NCBI RefSeq assembly: GCF_900070355.1
Contig: NZ_LN849456.1
Location: forward strand, 62,001-126,000
Direction of reading: 5' to 3'
From: Devriesea agamarum
Lineage (GTDB): Bacteria; Actinomycetota; Actinomycetes; Actinomycetales; Dermabacteraceae
Length of the DNA: 64,000 bases
Numbering within the stretch: position 1 is the first letter of the stretch; the number at the start of each line of letters is the position of its first letter. Shown piece after piece: positions 48,365-56,667 of this stretch. A model generated the notes under the pieces. The model was given only the letters and a program-made list of their open reading frames with translations. It searched no databases and had not been told where the DNA came from. Made by a program: the position numbers and the translations under genes.

Positions 48365-49483
48365 GTGGCCGCCATTGATTTTTCTGAAGAAATACCTCAC
48401 CTGCATCAGACGCTGACTTCCATTGAGAAAGTGACTGATCTCGATGCGCTGACAACCAAAATCGCGGACTTGGAGCGCCAAGCAACCGCACCCGACCTCT
48501 GGGACGATCCGGATGCTGCCCAAAAGGTCACCAGCGCCTTATCTCACGCCCAGGCTGAGCTGCGTCGCATCGATGAGCTGTCCTCTCGGATCTCCGACCT
48601 GGAGATCATGGTTGAGCTTGCGGCGGATGAGAGTGATGAGGACACCCTGCACGAGGCGGAAGCGGAGTTCGTTGCGATTCGCAAAACCCTCGACGAACTC
48701 GAAGTGCGCACGCTGCTATCCGGTGAGTATGATGCCCGGTCGGCAGTGGTGACGATCCGCTCGGGGGCTGGCGGTGTAGACGCGGCAGATTTTGCCGAAA
48801 TGCTGCTGCGCATGTACATGCGCTGGGCGGCGCGCAAGGGTTATCCGGTCAAGGTGATGGACACCTCCTATGCGGAAGAAGCTGGGCTGAAGTCGGTCAC
48901 CTTTGAAGTGGATGCTCCTTACGCGTATGGAACGCTAAGCGTCGAAGGGGGCACACACCGGCTGGTCAGGATCTCGCCGTTCGATAACCAGGGACGGCGG
49001 CAGACTTCGTTTGCCGCGGTGGAGGTTATTCCGCTGATCGAGTCGACCGACCGGATTGAGATTCCCGAAACTGACTTGAAGATCGACGTGTTTCGCTCGT
49101 CGGGTCCGGGTGGGCAGTCGGTTAACACCACGGACTCTGCCGTGCGCATGACCCATATTCCGACGGGCATTGTGGTGTCGATGCAGGATGAAAAGTCCCA
49201 GATTCAAAACCGGGCTGCTGCACTGCGAGTGTTGCAGTCCCGACTGTTACTGCTGAAGAAGCAGGAAGAGGACGCTAAACGCAAAGAACTGGCAGGCGAT
49301 GTGAAGGCCTCCTGGGGCGATCAGATGCGTTCGTACGTGCTGAACCCGTATCAGATGGTTAAAGATCTGCGCACCGAACATACCGAGGGAAATCCGCAGG
49401 CTGTATTCGACGGTGAGATCGACGGTCTGATTGAGGCGGGGATCCGGTGGCGCGTTTCGGCTCAGCGCGCTCTAAATAACTGA
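48365..49483 (+). CDS. prfB: Peptide chain release factor 2
   Basis: Terminates translation at UGA and UAA. In the 372 aa protein the RF2 tripeptide SPF is in [15 protein letters not shown] and the catalytic GGQ in [17 protein letters not shown]. There is no in-frame UGA or slippery site near codon 25, so the autoregulatory frameshift of E. coli is absent, as usual in actinobacteria. GTG 48365 ([10 protein letters not shown]) is supported by homology and by a -10 box just upstream; the open frame begins at 48275. prfB-ftsE-ftsX-M23-smpB-ssrA is a conserved actinobacterial order. Confidence 0.96.
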   Translation: MAAIDFSEEIPHLHQTLTSIEKVTDLDALTTKIADLERQATAPDLWDDPDAAQKVTSALSHAQAELRRIDELSSRISDLEIMVELAADESDEDTLHEAEAEFVAIRKTLDELEVRTLLSGEYDARSAVVTIRSGAGGVDAADFAEMLLRMYMRWAARKGYPVKVMDTSYAEEAGLKSVTFEVDAPYAYGTLSVEGGTHRLVRISPFDNQGRRQTSFAAVEVIPLIESTDRIEIPETDLKIDVFRSSGPGGQSVNTTDSAVRMTHIPTGIVVSMQDEKSQIQNRAAALRVLQSRLLLLKKQEEDAKRKELAGDVKASWGDQMRSYVLNPYQMVKDLRTEHTEGNPQAVFDGEIDGLIEAGIRWRVSAQRALNN

Positions 49484-49634
49484 GACTCTCGCAATGGAGA
49501 CTCTTCCGGCCTAAAGCGATGAGGATCACGTAGGTTTGACCAAGGCTTGACCAAATTGACGCAGCTGGTGCGCCACGCACACAGTCAGCGGCGTTAGCCT
49601 CGAAGAGGCCAATCCCGACCTTCGGTAGGACCTC

Positions 49635-50414
49635 GTGATCCGATTCGAGAACGTCACTAAGACATATCCCCGTTCCGCCCATTCAGCGCTGCGCGACCTC
49701 AGCATCGAGTTCGAGCGAGGAGAGTTCGCCTTTTTGGTGGGCGCCTCGGGCGCTGGTAAATCCACCATCATGCGGCTCGTGCTGCGCGAAATCCTCGCTG
49801 ACCGAGGTGTCATCTATGTGGCGGGGAAGAACCTTTCGACACTTCCATCCCGCAAGGTGCCGAGCCTTCGCCGTGAGATCGGGATGGTCTTCCAGGACTT
49901 CCGTTTGCTGCCGTCCAAAACCGCCGCACAGAATATTGAGTTCGCGCTGCAGGTCATCGGCACTCCCCGTCGGGTCGTGCGCCGCACTGTCCCCGAGATG
50001 CTGGACCTAGTCGGATTGGCAGATAAAGCCAAGCGTTATCCGCACGAGTTATCCGGTGGTGAGCAGCAGCGGGTAGCGATTGCGCGTGCCTACGTCAACC
50101 GGCCCTCGATCTTGTTAGCGGACGAACCCACAGGAAACCTCGACCCCGTCACCAGCCAAGGAATTATGACCTTACTGGAAGAAATTAACGACCAGGGGAC
50201 GACCGTTTTGATGGCTACCCACGATTTCGACATTGTCAACCGGATGCGTCGCCGAGTAGTTGAGGTGGTTGATGGTGAGGTCGTACGCGATGAACAGGGT
50301 GGGATGTATCAGGGCGAAGCGCCAGCGAGTGTTATTTCCGGTCGGGCCTCGGATGGCTCCAATCCCAGGGTGCAGCAACCTACGTGGGATGGTACCGAGG
50401 AGGTCCTACCGTGA
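49635..50414 (+). CDS. ftsE: Cell-division ABC ATPase FtsE
   Basis: ATPase of the FtsEX complex, which transmits cytoplasmic signals to peptidoglycan hydrolases. In the 259 aa protein Walker A is GASGAGKST (36-44), the signature is LSGGEQQRVAIARAY, Walker B is [12 protein letters not shown] and the H-loop ATH. The C-terminal extension of about 30 residues after the ATPase fold is typical of actinobacteria. GTG 49635 follows GGTAGGA. It overlaps ftsX by 4 nt (GTGA). Confidence 0.96.
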   Translation: MIRFENVTKTYPRSAHSALRDLSIEFERGEFAFLVGASGAGKSTIMRLVLREILADRGVIYVAGKNLSTLPSRKVPSLRREIGMVFQDFRLLPSKTAAQNIEFALQVIGTPRRVVRRTVPEMLDLVGLADKAKRYPHELSGGEQQRVAIARAYVNRPSILLADEPTGNLDPVTSQGIMTLLEEINDQGTTVLMATHDFDIVNRMRRRVVEVVDGEVVRDEQGGMYQGEAPASVISGRASDGSNPRVQQPTWDGTEEVLP

Positions 50415-51328
50415 GGCTTCGCTACGTAGCGTCTGAAATTCTGACCGGCCTCTGGCGCAATATCGCCATGGTGATCTCGGTGATCATCGTGACGGCGGTA
50501 TCCCTGACGTTCGTCGGCGCCGGGGTTTTAATGCAAAAGCAAATTTTTGAGATGAAGGATCACTTGGTCCAGGAATCTCAGATCACCGTCTTCCTGTGTT
50601 CAAAGCATTCAACGACCCCCACCTGCGCGGGCGGCTCTGCTACACCAGCGCAACAGTCACAGGTTGAGTCGGCCTTAAAAGGTGACGTGCTTGCGCCGTA
50701 CGTACGGTCGTTTACCGTGCGCGACCAGCAACAAGCCCTGGAGATTTATCGTCAGCAATTCGCGGGGCAGTCGTTTGTTAACGACTTCACCGCAGCTGAT
50801 ATGCCCGTGTCCTTCCATATCACGTTGAAGAATCCCGACAAAGCTAGAGCAGTTGTCGAGTACTTCCAGGGGCGCGACGGCGTCGATGAGGTGCGCGATC
50901 TCCTCTCCGTCTATGCGCCATTTATGAACATCTTGAATCAGACAACCCTCTTGGCGATTGGTCTCGCGGTATTGATGCTGGTCGCCGCTATTTTGCTGAT
51001 TGCCACCACGATCAGAATGTCCGTATCCAACCGTCGCCGCGAGATTGCGATTATGCGACTGGTGGGAGCATCCAATCTGTTTATTCGGCTGCCGTTCCTG
51101 TTGGAGGGCGCGGTTGCCGCCGCTATCGGCGCACTCATCGCGGCGGGCCTGCTCTACACGGGGCTTCGCACCGTGGTGGTGGGCTGGGTGCAACCGCATC
51201 TAGGAGGTGACCTTTTGCGGGTTGGTCTGAGCGACCTCATCTGGTTAGGTCCTATCCTGGTAGGAATTGGCGTGGTGCTCGCGGTCGCCTCGTCTGTTGT
51301 CTCACTGAACCGCTACCTGAAAGTGTGA
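50411..51328 (+). CDS. ftsX: Cell-division permease-like protein FtsX
   Basis: A 305 aa membrane partner of FtsE. One N-terminal helix, an exterior domain with two Cys (CSKHSTTPTCAGG) that may form a disulfide and which contacts a peptidoglycan hydrolase, and three C-terminal helices. GTG 50411 overlaps the ftsE stop and has GAGGAGG upstream. The next gene encodes a coiled-coil M23 protein that is probably the activated hydrolase or activator. Confidence 0.95.
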   Translation: MRLRYVASEILTGLWRNIAMVISVIIVTAVSLTFVGAGVLMQKQIFEMKDHLVQESQITVFLCSKHSTTPTCAGGSATPAQQSQVESALKGDVLAPYVRSFTVRDQQQALEIYRQQFAGQSFVNDFTAADMPVSFHITLKNPDKARAVVEYFQGRDGVDEVRDLLSVYAPFMNILNQTTLLAIGLAVLMLVAAILLIATTIRMSVSNRRREIAIMRLVGASNLFIRLPFLLEGAVAAAIGALIAAGLLYTGLRTVVVGWVQPHLGGDLLRVGLSDLIWLGPILVGIGVVLAVASSVVSLNRYLKV

Positions 51329-51332
51329 TCTC

Positions 51333-52706
51333 ATGAGTCGCCGCTTCCCCTTGCGTTCTCACCGTCACCCCTGGCGCCGCTTCTGCGTGAGCGTGGCCAT
51401 GCTCGCTCTGCTGTGCCCGATCATCATTCCGTCCGGGGCAACAGCCGACGACAAGGACGACAAAGTTCGGGAAAAGCAGCAGGTTGACCGCAGGTTGAGC
51501 CAGCTTCGGGACGAGCTTTCAGAGACCAACACAGACCTCTCCTCGGCCTACATCGCGCTTGCGGAAACAGAATTGCAGATCCCGGATGCGCAGCGGTCCT
51601 TGGACGCGGCCCGTGGAGCGTTGGATAGCGCGAGGCAGGAAGATGAGCGCGTTGGCAAGCGCCTGCGCGATGCTCAGCGCGAGGAACGCGAGCTGCAAGG
51701 CCAGGCCCAGCAGAAGGCCCAGGCCGTGGTCGGCAAAAACCAGGATATCGACCGTCTGGCGCTCGCCGCCTACAAAGGTGGCGGTGTGCCTAGCGCGGCA
51801 AGCGTGTTTGTGGGGATTGCTAATCCTCAAGAAGCGGTTGATCGCTCCAAAAACTACACCTTGACACTCCAGGCCCAGGGTGCGAGCTTGTCGGATCTAC
51901 GGGTGGACCAGGCGGTGACCAGTGACCGCGGAGACCGACTCAGTGCTGTGCGCCGGGAAATTAATGAGCTGAAGAAGCAGTCAGAAGCCGCGGTGCGCAC
52001 TCGACAGGAAGCTGAACAACAGGCGAGCACTGCGAAGCAGCAGCTAGACAGTCTCTATACCCAGCAGAAGACCCAGACGGATGCTCTGCAGCAGAAGAAA
52101 AAAGAGTACGAGGGCCGCCAGAGCACTCTGGAGAGTCAGTCTGCTGAACTGGATCAGCAAATTCAGACACTGATCCAGCAAGAGAAACAGCGGGAACTTG
52201 AACGTCAGCGTCAAGAAGAGGAACGACGACGCCGCGAAAACGCCGACCGACCAGCTCCGGCTCCGGGGGGCGATGATTCAGGCGGCGGCTCTGGTGGGGG
52301 AGGACAGTCTGGACGCGGATTCTTGCGGCCTGTTAACGCACCGTTGAATTCAAACTTCGGATATCGCTATCACCCGATTTTCCACACCCGTATTTTGCAC
52401 GCCGGTGTTGACTTCGCGGCGGCGTGCGGCACGCCAGTGAAAGCCACCAAGGCGGGGAAGGTGCTGGCCACTGAATACCGGTCGTTGGCGGGTAACAAAG
52501 TGACTATCAGCCACGGCCTCGACAATGGTGTGCTGGTGACCAGCTCGTACCATCACTTGCAGGGCTTTGCGGTATCACCGGGTCAGCGAGTCTCCCAGGG
52601 ACAGGTGGTCGGCTACGTCGGTACCACCGGATCCTCTACTGGGTGTCACCTGCATTTTGAAATTCAGCACGACGGAACGCCGGTCAATCCTGCCCCGTAT
52701 CTGTGA
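51333..52706 (+). CDS. Secreted coiled-coil M23 peptidase, FtsEX partner
   Basis: A 457 aa murein hydrolase (activator). It has a signal peptide (FCVSVAMLALLCPIIIPSGATA), long coiled coils from residue 40 to about 310, a Gly/Pro-rich linker and a C-terminal LytM/M23 domain with zinc ligands in HAGVDFA, HHLQGF and HLHFE. All zinc ligands appear present, so it may cut peptidoglycan itself, unlike E. coli EnvC. The start 4 nt after ftsX and the coiled coil support activation by FtsEX at the septum (inference from EnvC, RipC and PcsB). Confidence 0.92.
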   Translation: MSRRFPLRSHRHPWRRFCVSVAMLALLCPIIIPSGATADDKDDKVREKQQVDRRLSQLRDELSETNTDLSSAYIALAETELQIPDAQRSLDAARGALDSARQEDERVGKRLRDAQREERELQGQAQQKAQAVVGKNQDIDRLALAAYKGGGVPSAASVFVGIANPQEAVDRSKNYTLTLQAQGASLSDLRVDQAVTSDRGDRLSAVRREINELKKQSEAAVRTRQEAEQQASTAKQQLDSLYTQQKTQTDALQQKKKEYEGRQSTLESQSAELDQQIQTLIQQEKQRELERQRQEEERRRRENADRPAPAPGGDDSGGGSGGGGQSGRGFLRPVNAPLNSNFGYRYHPIFHTRILHAGVDFAAACGTPVKATKAGKVLATEYRSLAGNKVTISHGLDNGVLVTSSYHHLQGFAVSPGQRVSQGQVVGYVGTTGSSTGCHLHFEIQHDGTPVNPAPYL

Positions 52707-53027
52707 GCTGCCGCAGTCTTTATCGGTGAGCCAGGGACTATCGGGCTGGGGTCTATCTGAGAGCTTGGTAGACCCGTATCCGAGTGGGATGCTAGCTAAA
52801 TGCTTGGGGCGTGAGCGTGGGGTATAGAGTTCGCGCTGCGCCCACAGCTGATGCGGACGCAGTGGCTAATCTGTATGGAGCGGCTGATTGTCAGGCGTCA
52901 GTTGGTTATCGCGCCTAGGGTAGGAGCCAACCGACACTGAAAATTGTTGGTTATCGCTGCACAGCCCGCTTACAGTGTTGTGGTCCGCTGGATGGCGGAT
53001 GCCGTGAATCTAATGAGGAGAGCTGAG
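52707..53027. other. Gene-free region upstream of smpB
   Basis: 321 nt between the M23 gene and smpB. I see no gene, RNA or strong terminator. It must hold the smpB promoter if smpB is separately transcribed. Confidence 0.5.
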
Positions 53028-53531
53028 ATGTCGTCAAAGAAGGGCGGTGCGAAAGCGTCCAAGAACGCTGACGGACGCCGTCTGATCGCGAGCAATAAGA
53101 AGGCCCGCCATGACTATCACATTGACGACACCTGGGAAGCGGGCATAGTCCTCACGGGAACCGAAGTGAAGTCGTGCCGTGCCGGGCGGGTGTCATTGAT
53201 CGACGGGTACTGCTTCATCGAGAGGGGCGAGATGTGGCTGGATGCGGCCCATATCGCCGAATACGCTCAGGGAACCTGGACTAACCACGCGCCGCGACGT
53301 AAACGTAAGCTCCTGCTGCACAAGTCTGAAATCTTGAAGCTGACAGGGAAAACCCGCGAAAAAGGTTTCACGATTGTTCCGCTGCAAATGTACTTTGTGG
53401 GCTCTCATGTGAAGGTCGAAATCGCGTTAGCGCGCGGTAAGAAAGACTGGGACAAACGTCAAAACCTTCGCGAGAAGCAGGATCTGCGTGAAGCCCAGCG
53501 CGCGATGCGGCAGCGCGAACTGCTGTCTTAG
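53028..53531 (+). CDS. smpB: tmRNA-binding protein SmpB
   Basis: Binds tmRNA and rescues stalled ribosomes. In the 167 aa protein the core [20 protein letters not shown], then [14 protein letters not shown] and [19 protein letters not shown], is followed by the basic C-terminal tail ([20 protein letters not shown]) that mimics mRNA in the channel. The open frame begins at 52944, but ATG 53028 follows AGGAG and matches the family N terminus. ssrA lies 128 nt downstream. Confidence 0.96.
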   Translation: MSSKKGGAKASKNADGRRLIASNKKARHDYHIDDTWEAGIVLTGTEVKSCRAGRVSLIDGYCFIERGEMWLDAAHIAEYAQGTWTNHAPRRKRKLLLHKSEILKLTGKTREKGFTIVPLQMYFVGSHVKVEIALARGKKDWDKRQNLREKQDLREAQRAMRQRELLS

Positions 53532-53608
53532 CGTGACGAAAATTATCGGGCGTTCAGGGGAGGCGGTCCGGTACACTTGTGGATGTGGACGGCAGCTTCG
53601 CTGCTGGA

Positions 53609-53639
53609 TTGACAACTGGATATGCGACATAGGTATTTC
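53609..53639 (+). promoter_or_regulatory. Candidate ssrA promoter
   Basis: TTGACA at 53609-53614 is a consensus -35. The region TAGGTATTT at 53630-53638 could supply the -10, though the best spacing is not ideal. It lies 20-30 nt upstream of the mature tmRNA 5' end. Confidence 0.45.
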
Positions 53640-53659
53640 AGTGCCACCATTCCACTCAC

Positions 53660-54024
53660 GGGGACGATCGGTTTCGACGGTAGTTGTCCAGCGAGAGGAA
53701 GCGGGCCGAGAATCTCAGGTCATCTCGTAAACGATCCTGAGAAACCAATAAGTGCCGAACCTAAGCGCACTGACTTCGCTCTCGCTGCCTAAGTAGCGAC
53801 AGCAGTCTGGAACCCCGGGGGAGCTCCTGACCCGGACCGTTCCATCATCAAAGGAGCCACTGCTACCGATTCTCGTCGTTGGGATCGGATGAACATTTAG
53901 ACGACTGAGCTGGTCGGCGACGTGTCCACGGGATCGCCGCAGCTGAGAAAACGCCACGTGGACTGCGCCCGGAGAAGCTCTCGTTTTGCACTATCGGACG
54001 CGGGTTCGATTCCCGCCGTCTCCA
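53660..54024 (+). ncRNA. ssrA: Transfer-messenger RNA
   Basis: The 5' end GGGGACG pairs with CGTCTCC near the 3' end to form the acceptor stem; the 5' end continues GATCGGTTTCGAC, a tmRNA hallmark, and the T-arm GGGTTCGATTCCC is at 54002-54014. CCA is not encoded. The tag reading frame starts at GCC 53754 and stops at TAA 53790-53792, giving AEPKRTDFALAA, an actinobacterial-type tag ending ALAA. Pseudoknot regions are GC-rich. The 3' end is a common integration site, and accessory DNA follows. Confidence 0.96.
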
Positions 54025-54047
54025 CTGATACCGCCGTAAGGCTAGTT

Positions 54048-54098
54048 AAAACACAGCACCCACACCCCTTTCGCGGGGGCGTGGGTGCTGTGTTTTTT
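54048..54098 (+). terminator. Strong intrinsic terminator of ssrA
   Basis: A long stem pairs AACACAGCACCCAC with GTGGGTGCTGTGTT, extended by CCCC/GGGG near the loop, and is followed by a run of T. It is the clearest rho-independent terminator in the window. Confidence 0.95.
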
Positions 54099-54151
54099 GC
54101 TGGGCTCTGATCCTGTCCTGAGCTTAGTTGTGCGAGATAGTATGAGAGGCT

Positions 54152-54182
54152 ATCGATCGCATAGACAGTCCTAGCGATCGAT
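54152..54182. repeat. Nine-base perfect inverted repeat at the island's left edge
   Basis: ATCGATCGC (54152-54160) and GCGATCGAT (54174-54182) flank a 13 nt spacer, just beyond the ssrA terminator. There is no T-tract. The surrounding 54099-54328 has no supported gene; a short open stretch ends at TGA 54295 (MNREVDALRQPLMQVAP) and may be a remnant. Confidence 0.65.
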
Positions 54183-54328
54183 GCGATGGAAATGTAAAAT
54201 TTGACCCACGTCTCATGGCCCTGCTGCCTTAGCCTCCGCAGTCATGAACCGTGAGGTCGATGCGCTGCGGCAACCTTTGATGCAGGTAGCTCCGTGAGTT
54301 GTCCCGAGGCGTATGGGTTAGCAGCAGC

Positions 54329-54643
54329 ATGCATACTCGTAGCAAGGAGTGCTTTGTCGTGGTTGACGAGGATAGCGGAAAGACTGATATTAGGTATATC
54401 GAAAAGAAGAAAAAACTGGAGCGATTCTTTCAAAAATCCACCGGACGCGGTACCGAGATGATCGAGACTACGAGTGAGAAAGTTGTGGCTAAGCGGGCCC
54501 ACGGTGATGGGACTGTCACTACTCTGCGCATTGACTCCGGCTCCCAAAGACGCTTCATAGAGATCGAGTTTTCTGATGAGATGAGAGCAAAAAATAACCT
54601 AGGGGAAAATTCGACCTTTAAAATTTTTAGTGGGGAGAAGTAA
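54329..54643 (+). CDS. Unrecognised small charged protein; possible orphan toxin-tip or accessory gene
   Basis: I do not recognise it. It is a 104 aa Lys/Glu-rich protein (KTDIRYIEKKKKLERFFQKS, later TTLRIDSGSQRRFIEIEFSD). It has no signal, membrane helix or Cys motif. The frame opens after TAG 54287; the possible starts are TTG 54299 and ATG 54329, neither with a ribosome site, so it may be a cut-off C-terminal fragment of a larger protein. It ends 2 nt before the next gene, whose ribosome site (GGGGAGAAG) lies inside it, so the two are coupled. Base composition is AT-richer than the core genes. Confidence 0.55.
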   Translation: MHTRSKECFVVVDEDSGKTDIRYIEKKKKLERFFQKSTGRGTEMIETTSEKVVAKRAHGDGTVTTLRIDSGSQRRFIEIEFSDEMRAKNNLGENSTFKIFSGEK

Positions 54644-54645
54644 AA

Positions 54646-55446
54646 ATGGGATTGTGTAGTCCTTTTTTGCGCGACGCCAAGGATGAAAGATTCTATATCG
54701 ACCTGCTTATCGAATTAACGCAAACATATCTTGATGTCTGGAGAGGTGTCGTTCCTGCCGTATGTAAAATGCGGGTGGATGAAATTGAAAACCTCATGCA
54801 ATCCATAGCATTCTTTCCGTTACTGGATCTGGCGATATTCGATCTAGATGATCCGCTCGGACATGAGTGGGGGAAAGATGTTCAGCGCGACCTATGGTAC
54901 ATCTGCTACCAATTGTTTACTGATCCCACCGCATACTCGGGGCTTTCGACTTTGTATCCGACCGATTTGGCGGGCGCTCTGCTCTCCATCTTTTATCGTG
55001 AAAAAGAAAAGCAAGAGGCTGAAGCGATATCGCAGGATATCCGAACTTTGCGGAACGACGGAGAACCTCAATTTTTCGATGATTCCTGGCTGTTTGATAA
55101 ACTCCTTCTTCGGGATCGTGAGGTCGACCCTCTATTTATACCGGTTATTCCCATGCAAGAGATGTCGCGGGCAACGGTTGTGGAGTTTGATGGGGTCCAG
55201 TGTCTGAAGATTGAGAACGCTCATGGTCCACACGGTGTTATTCGACTTAACCTCGGCGACTATGTTGAGTATGTTGAAGTTGACGATATCAGGATAGGTA
55301 AGTCTAAGAATGGTGTATACGCGATTTACTATTGGCATAACTATACCGTTTCAGAGCCCTCTTCCACGCTTCGCCAGTACATCGTGAAAGACAGTGAAAA
55401 AGTGATGAGCTTTGTGACGAATTCGCTGCGTTTTGAATCATTGTAA
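54646..55446 (+). CDS. Unrecognised protein, intact member of a two-copy family
   Basis: A 266 aa soluble-looking protein of no family I know. The first 35 residues form an amphipathic helix region (FYIDLLIELTQTYLDVW). Segments conserved in the downstream copy: GHEWG, DLWxxCYQxFTDP, PTxLAG, DDSWLF, PVIPxQExSRAT, IENAHGPH, VYAxYxW and RQYxxKDSEK. No nuclease, protease or nucleotide-binding motif is seen. The start ATG 54646 has GGGGAGAAG upstream and lies 2 nt after the small gene. Its size, AT-richer DNA, tandem duplication and position behind a start-less ORF would fit an immunity-type protein, but that is inference only. Confidence 0.75.
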   Translation: MGLCSPFLRDAKDERFYIDLLIELTQTYLDVWRGVVPAVCKMRVDEIENLMQSIAFFPLLDLAIFDLDDPLGHEWGKDVQRDLWYICYQLFTDPTAYSGLSTLYPTDLAGALLSIFYREKEKQEAEAISQDIRTLRNDGEPQFFDDSWLFDKLLLRDREVDPLFIPVIPMQEMSRATVVEFDGVQCLKIENAHGPHGVIRLNLGDYVEYVEVDDIRIGKSKNGVYAIYYWHNYTVSEPSSTLRQYIVKDSEKVMSFVTNSLRFESL

Positions 55447-55731
55447 AATGAAGCTTGGCTATTGTGAGAGTGGGACTCTGGGGTGCATGCCGCTTCTGGA
55501 AAAGGTGTACGGCGATCCGGGGTCTTTGTTATGGTGTGCGGCGGCCGGCGGTGCGCAGCAAGAAAGTCAACCTGGGACACGGCGAGGTTAAGTGGGATGG
55601 TATTGGGGTACGTCCGCGGGTAGGGGACGCCTGGATCCGCTACGATAGATACGGATAATTTAACGACAAATCCAGGTTGCTTGGCCGCAGCGTAGATGAG
55701 GGTTGAGGGGTTTCGCGTAAAGGAGCGACGA
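55447..55731. other. Spacer between the two paralogues with short decayed reading frames
   Basis: 285 nt. One open stretch (55455-55658) ends EVKWDGIGVRPRVGDAWIRY and DRYG; another (55447-55590) begins MKLGYCESGTLGCMPLLEK. Neither has a ribosome site, and they overlap in different frames. They may be remnants of a coding sequence. The right end carries AAAGGAG (55719-55725), the ribosome site for the second paralogue. Confidence 0.35.
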
Positions 55732-56667
55732 ATGGACAGTTCGCGTCACCACGGCAACGCAGGGGTGAGAAGCTCTGCATACCTGCAGCTGTTTTTCGAT
55801 ATGTCCGTGAAACCTGTTGATGCATGACTAGGTGCCGCGTCCTGTGTGTGCAGTATGAGGACGGATGACATAGAAAAGCTGATGCACTTCATGTCCTTTT
55901 TCCTATACTCGGGGGTGAGCCGCATTGATGGTCCTCAGATACTTGGGCATGAATGGGGAGAAGACGCTGGCGACGATCTATGGGTTTTGTGCTACCAATT
56001 CTTCACCGACCCTAACTCTTACGACACCATGTCCATGCTCCGGCCTACAGAGCTTGCCGGTGTGATCCTCAAAGAGCACAGCAGCATGTTGGTTGGACGG
56101 GCCCAGAATGAGGGGTTGCCACAAGATGAGGTAACTTCGCCCCAACTTTATGGAAACCCTCATCATGGCGATGAAGCTTTGCGCCCGGGGCATGGGATCC
56201 CATGCGAGGGAAATGCTCAGCTAAAGCAGAGCTATATGGCCCCACTTACCCCCGTCGTCGATGATTCATGGCTGTTCGGGAGAGTTGCTCAGTATCGACA
56301 GAGGCCAGAGTATATTTTTGTTCCGGTGATTCCCTTGCAAGAAGTCTCCAGGGCGACACCGAATAAGTTTTCAGGGTTTCAATTTATAGATATTGAAAAT
56401 GCTCATGGACCGCATAGTTTTTTTCGTATGAGATTCAGGGGTGAGGTGACATATGTGGCCCCGGACCTTTCGGGGTTTATCCTGAGGAAAAATGCTGTGT
56501 ACGCTGTTTATCATTGGGATGAATATATGGTGGCAGGCCCTCGCAGATCGGTTCGCCAGTACGTCATCAAGGATAGCGAAAAGACTATAAGCTTTATGGC
56601 TCCACCATCTTATTTAACGGAACCCTGGATTGGTCAAACCGGTCGCTCTCAATATATTGTGCAGTAA
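55732..56667 (+). pseudogene. Second paralogue, interrupted by one in-frame TGA at codon 32
   Basis: Starts at ATG 55732 with AAAGGAG 6 nt upstream. The frame runs 31 codons to TGA 55825-55827, then stays open to 56667. Without gaps, codons 17-50 align to the intact upstream paralogue (YLQLFFDMSVKPVDA-stop-LGAASCVCSMRTDDIEKLM against YIDLLIELTQTYLDVW and onward), and the stop falls exactly at that protein's W32. One base change, TGG to TGA, explains it. Re-initiation at GTG 55846 or ATG 55855 would give about 270 aa lacking the N-terminal helix. A 30-40 residue insert near residue 130 (GLPQDEVTSPQLYG and following) distinguishes it from the upstream copy. Confidence 0.75.

Noticed and set aside
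48365-48480. Programmed frameshift in prfB
   Set aside because: The frame is continuous from GTG 48365 with no internal TGA or slippery sequence near codon 25.
55825-55827. TGA as a selenocysteine or reassigned Trp codon
   Set aside because: The aligned residue in the paralogue is Trp, not Cys, no SECIS-like context is apparent, and TGA is used as a normal stop throughout the window (prfB present).
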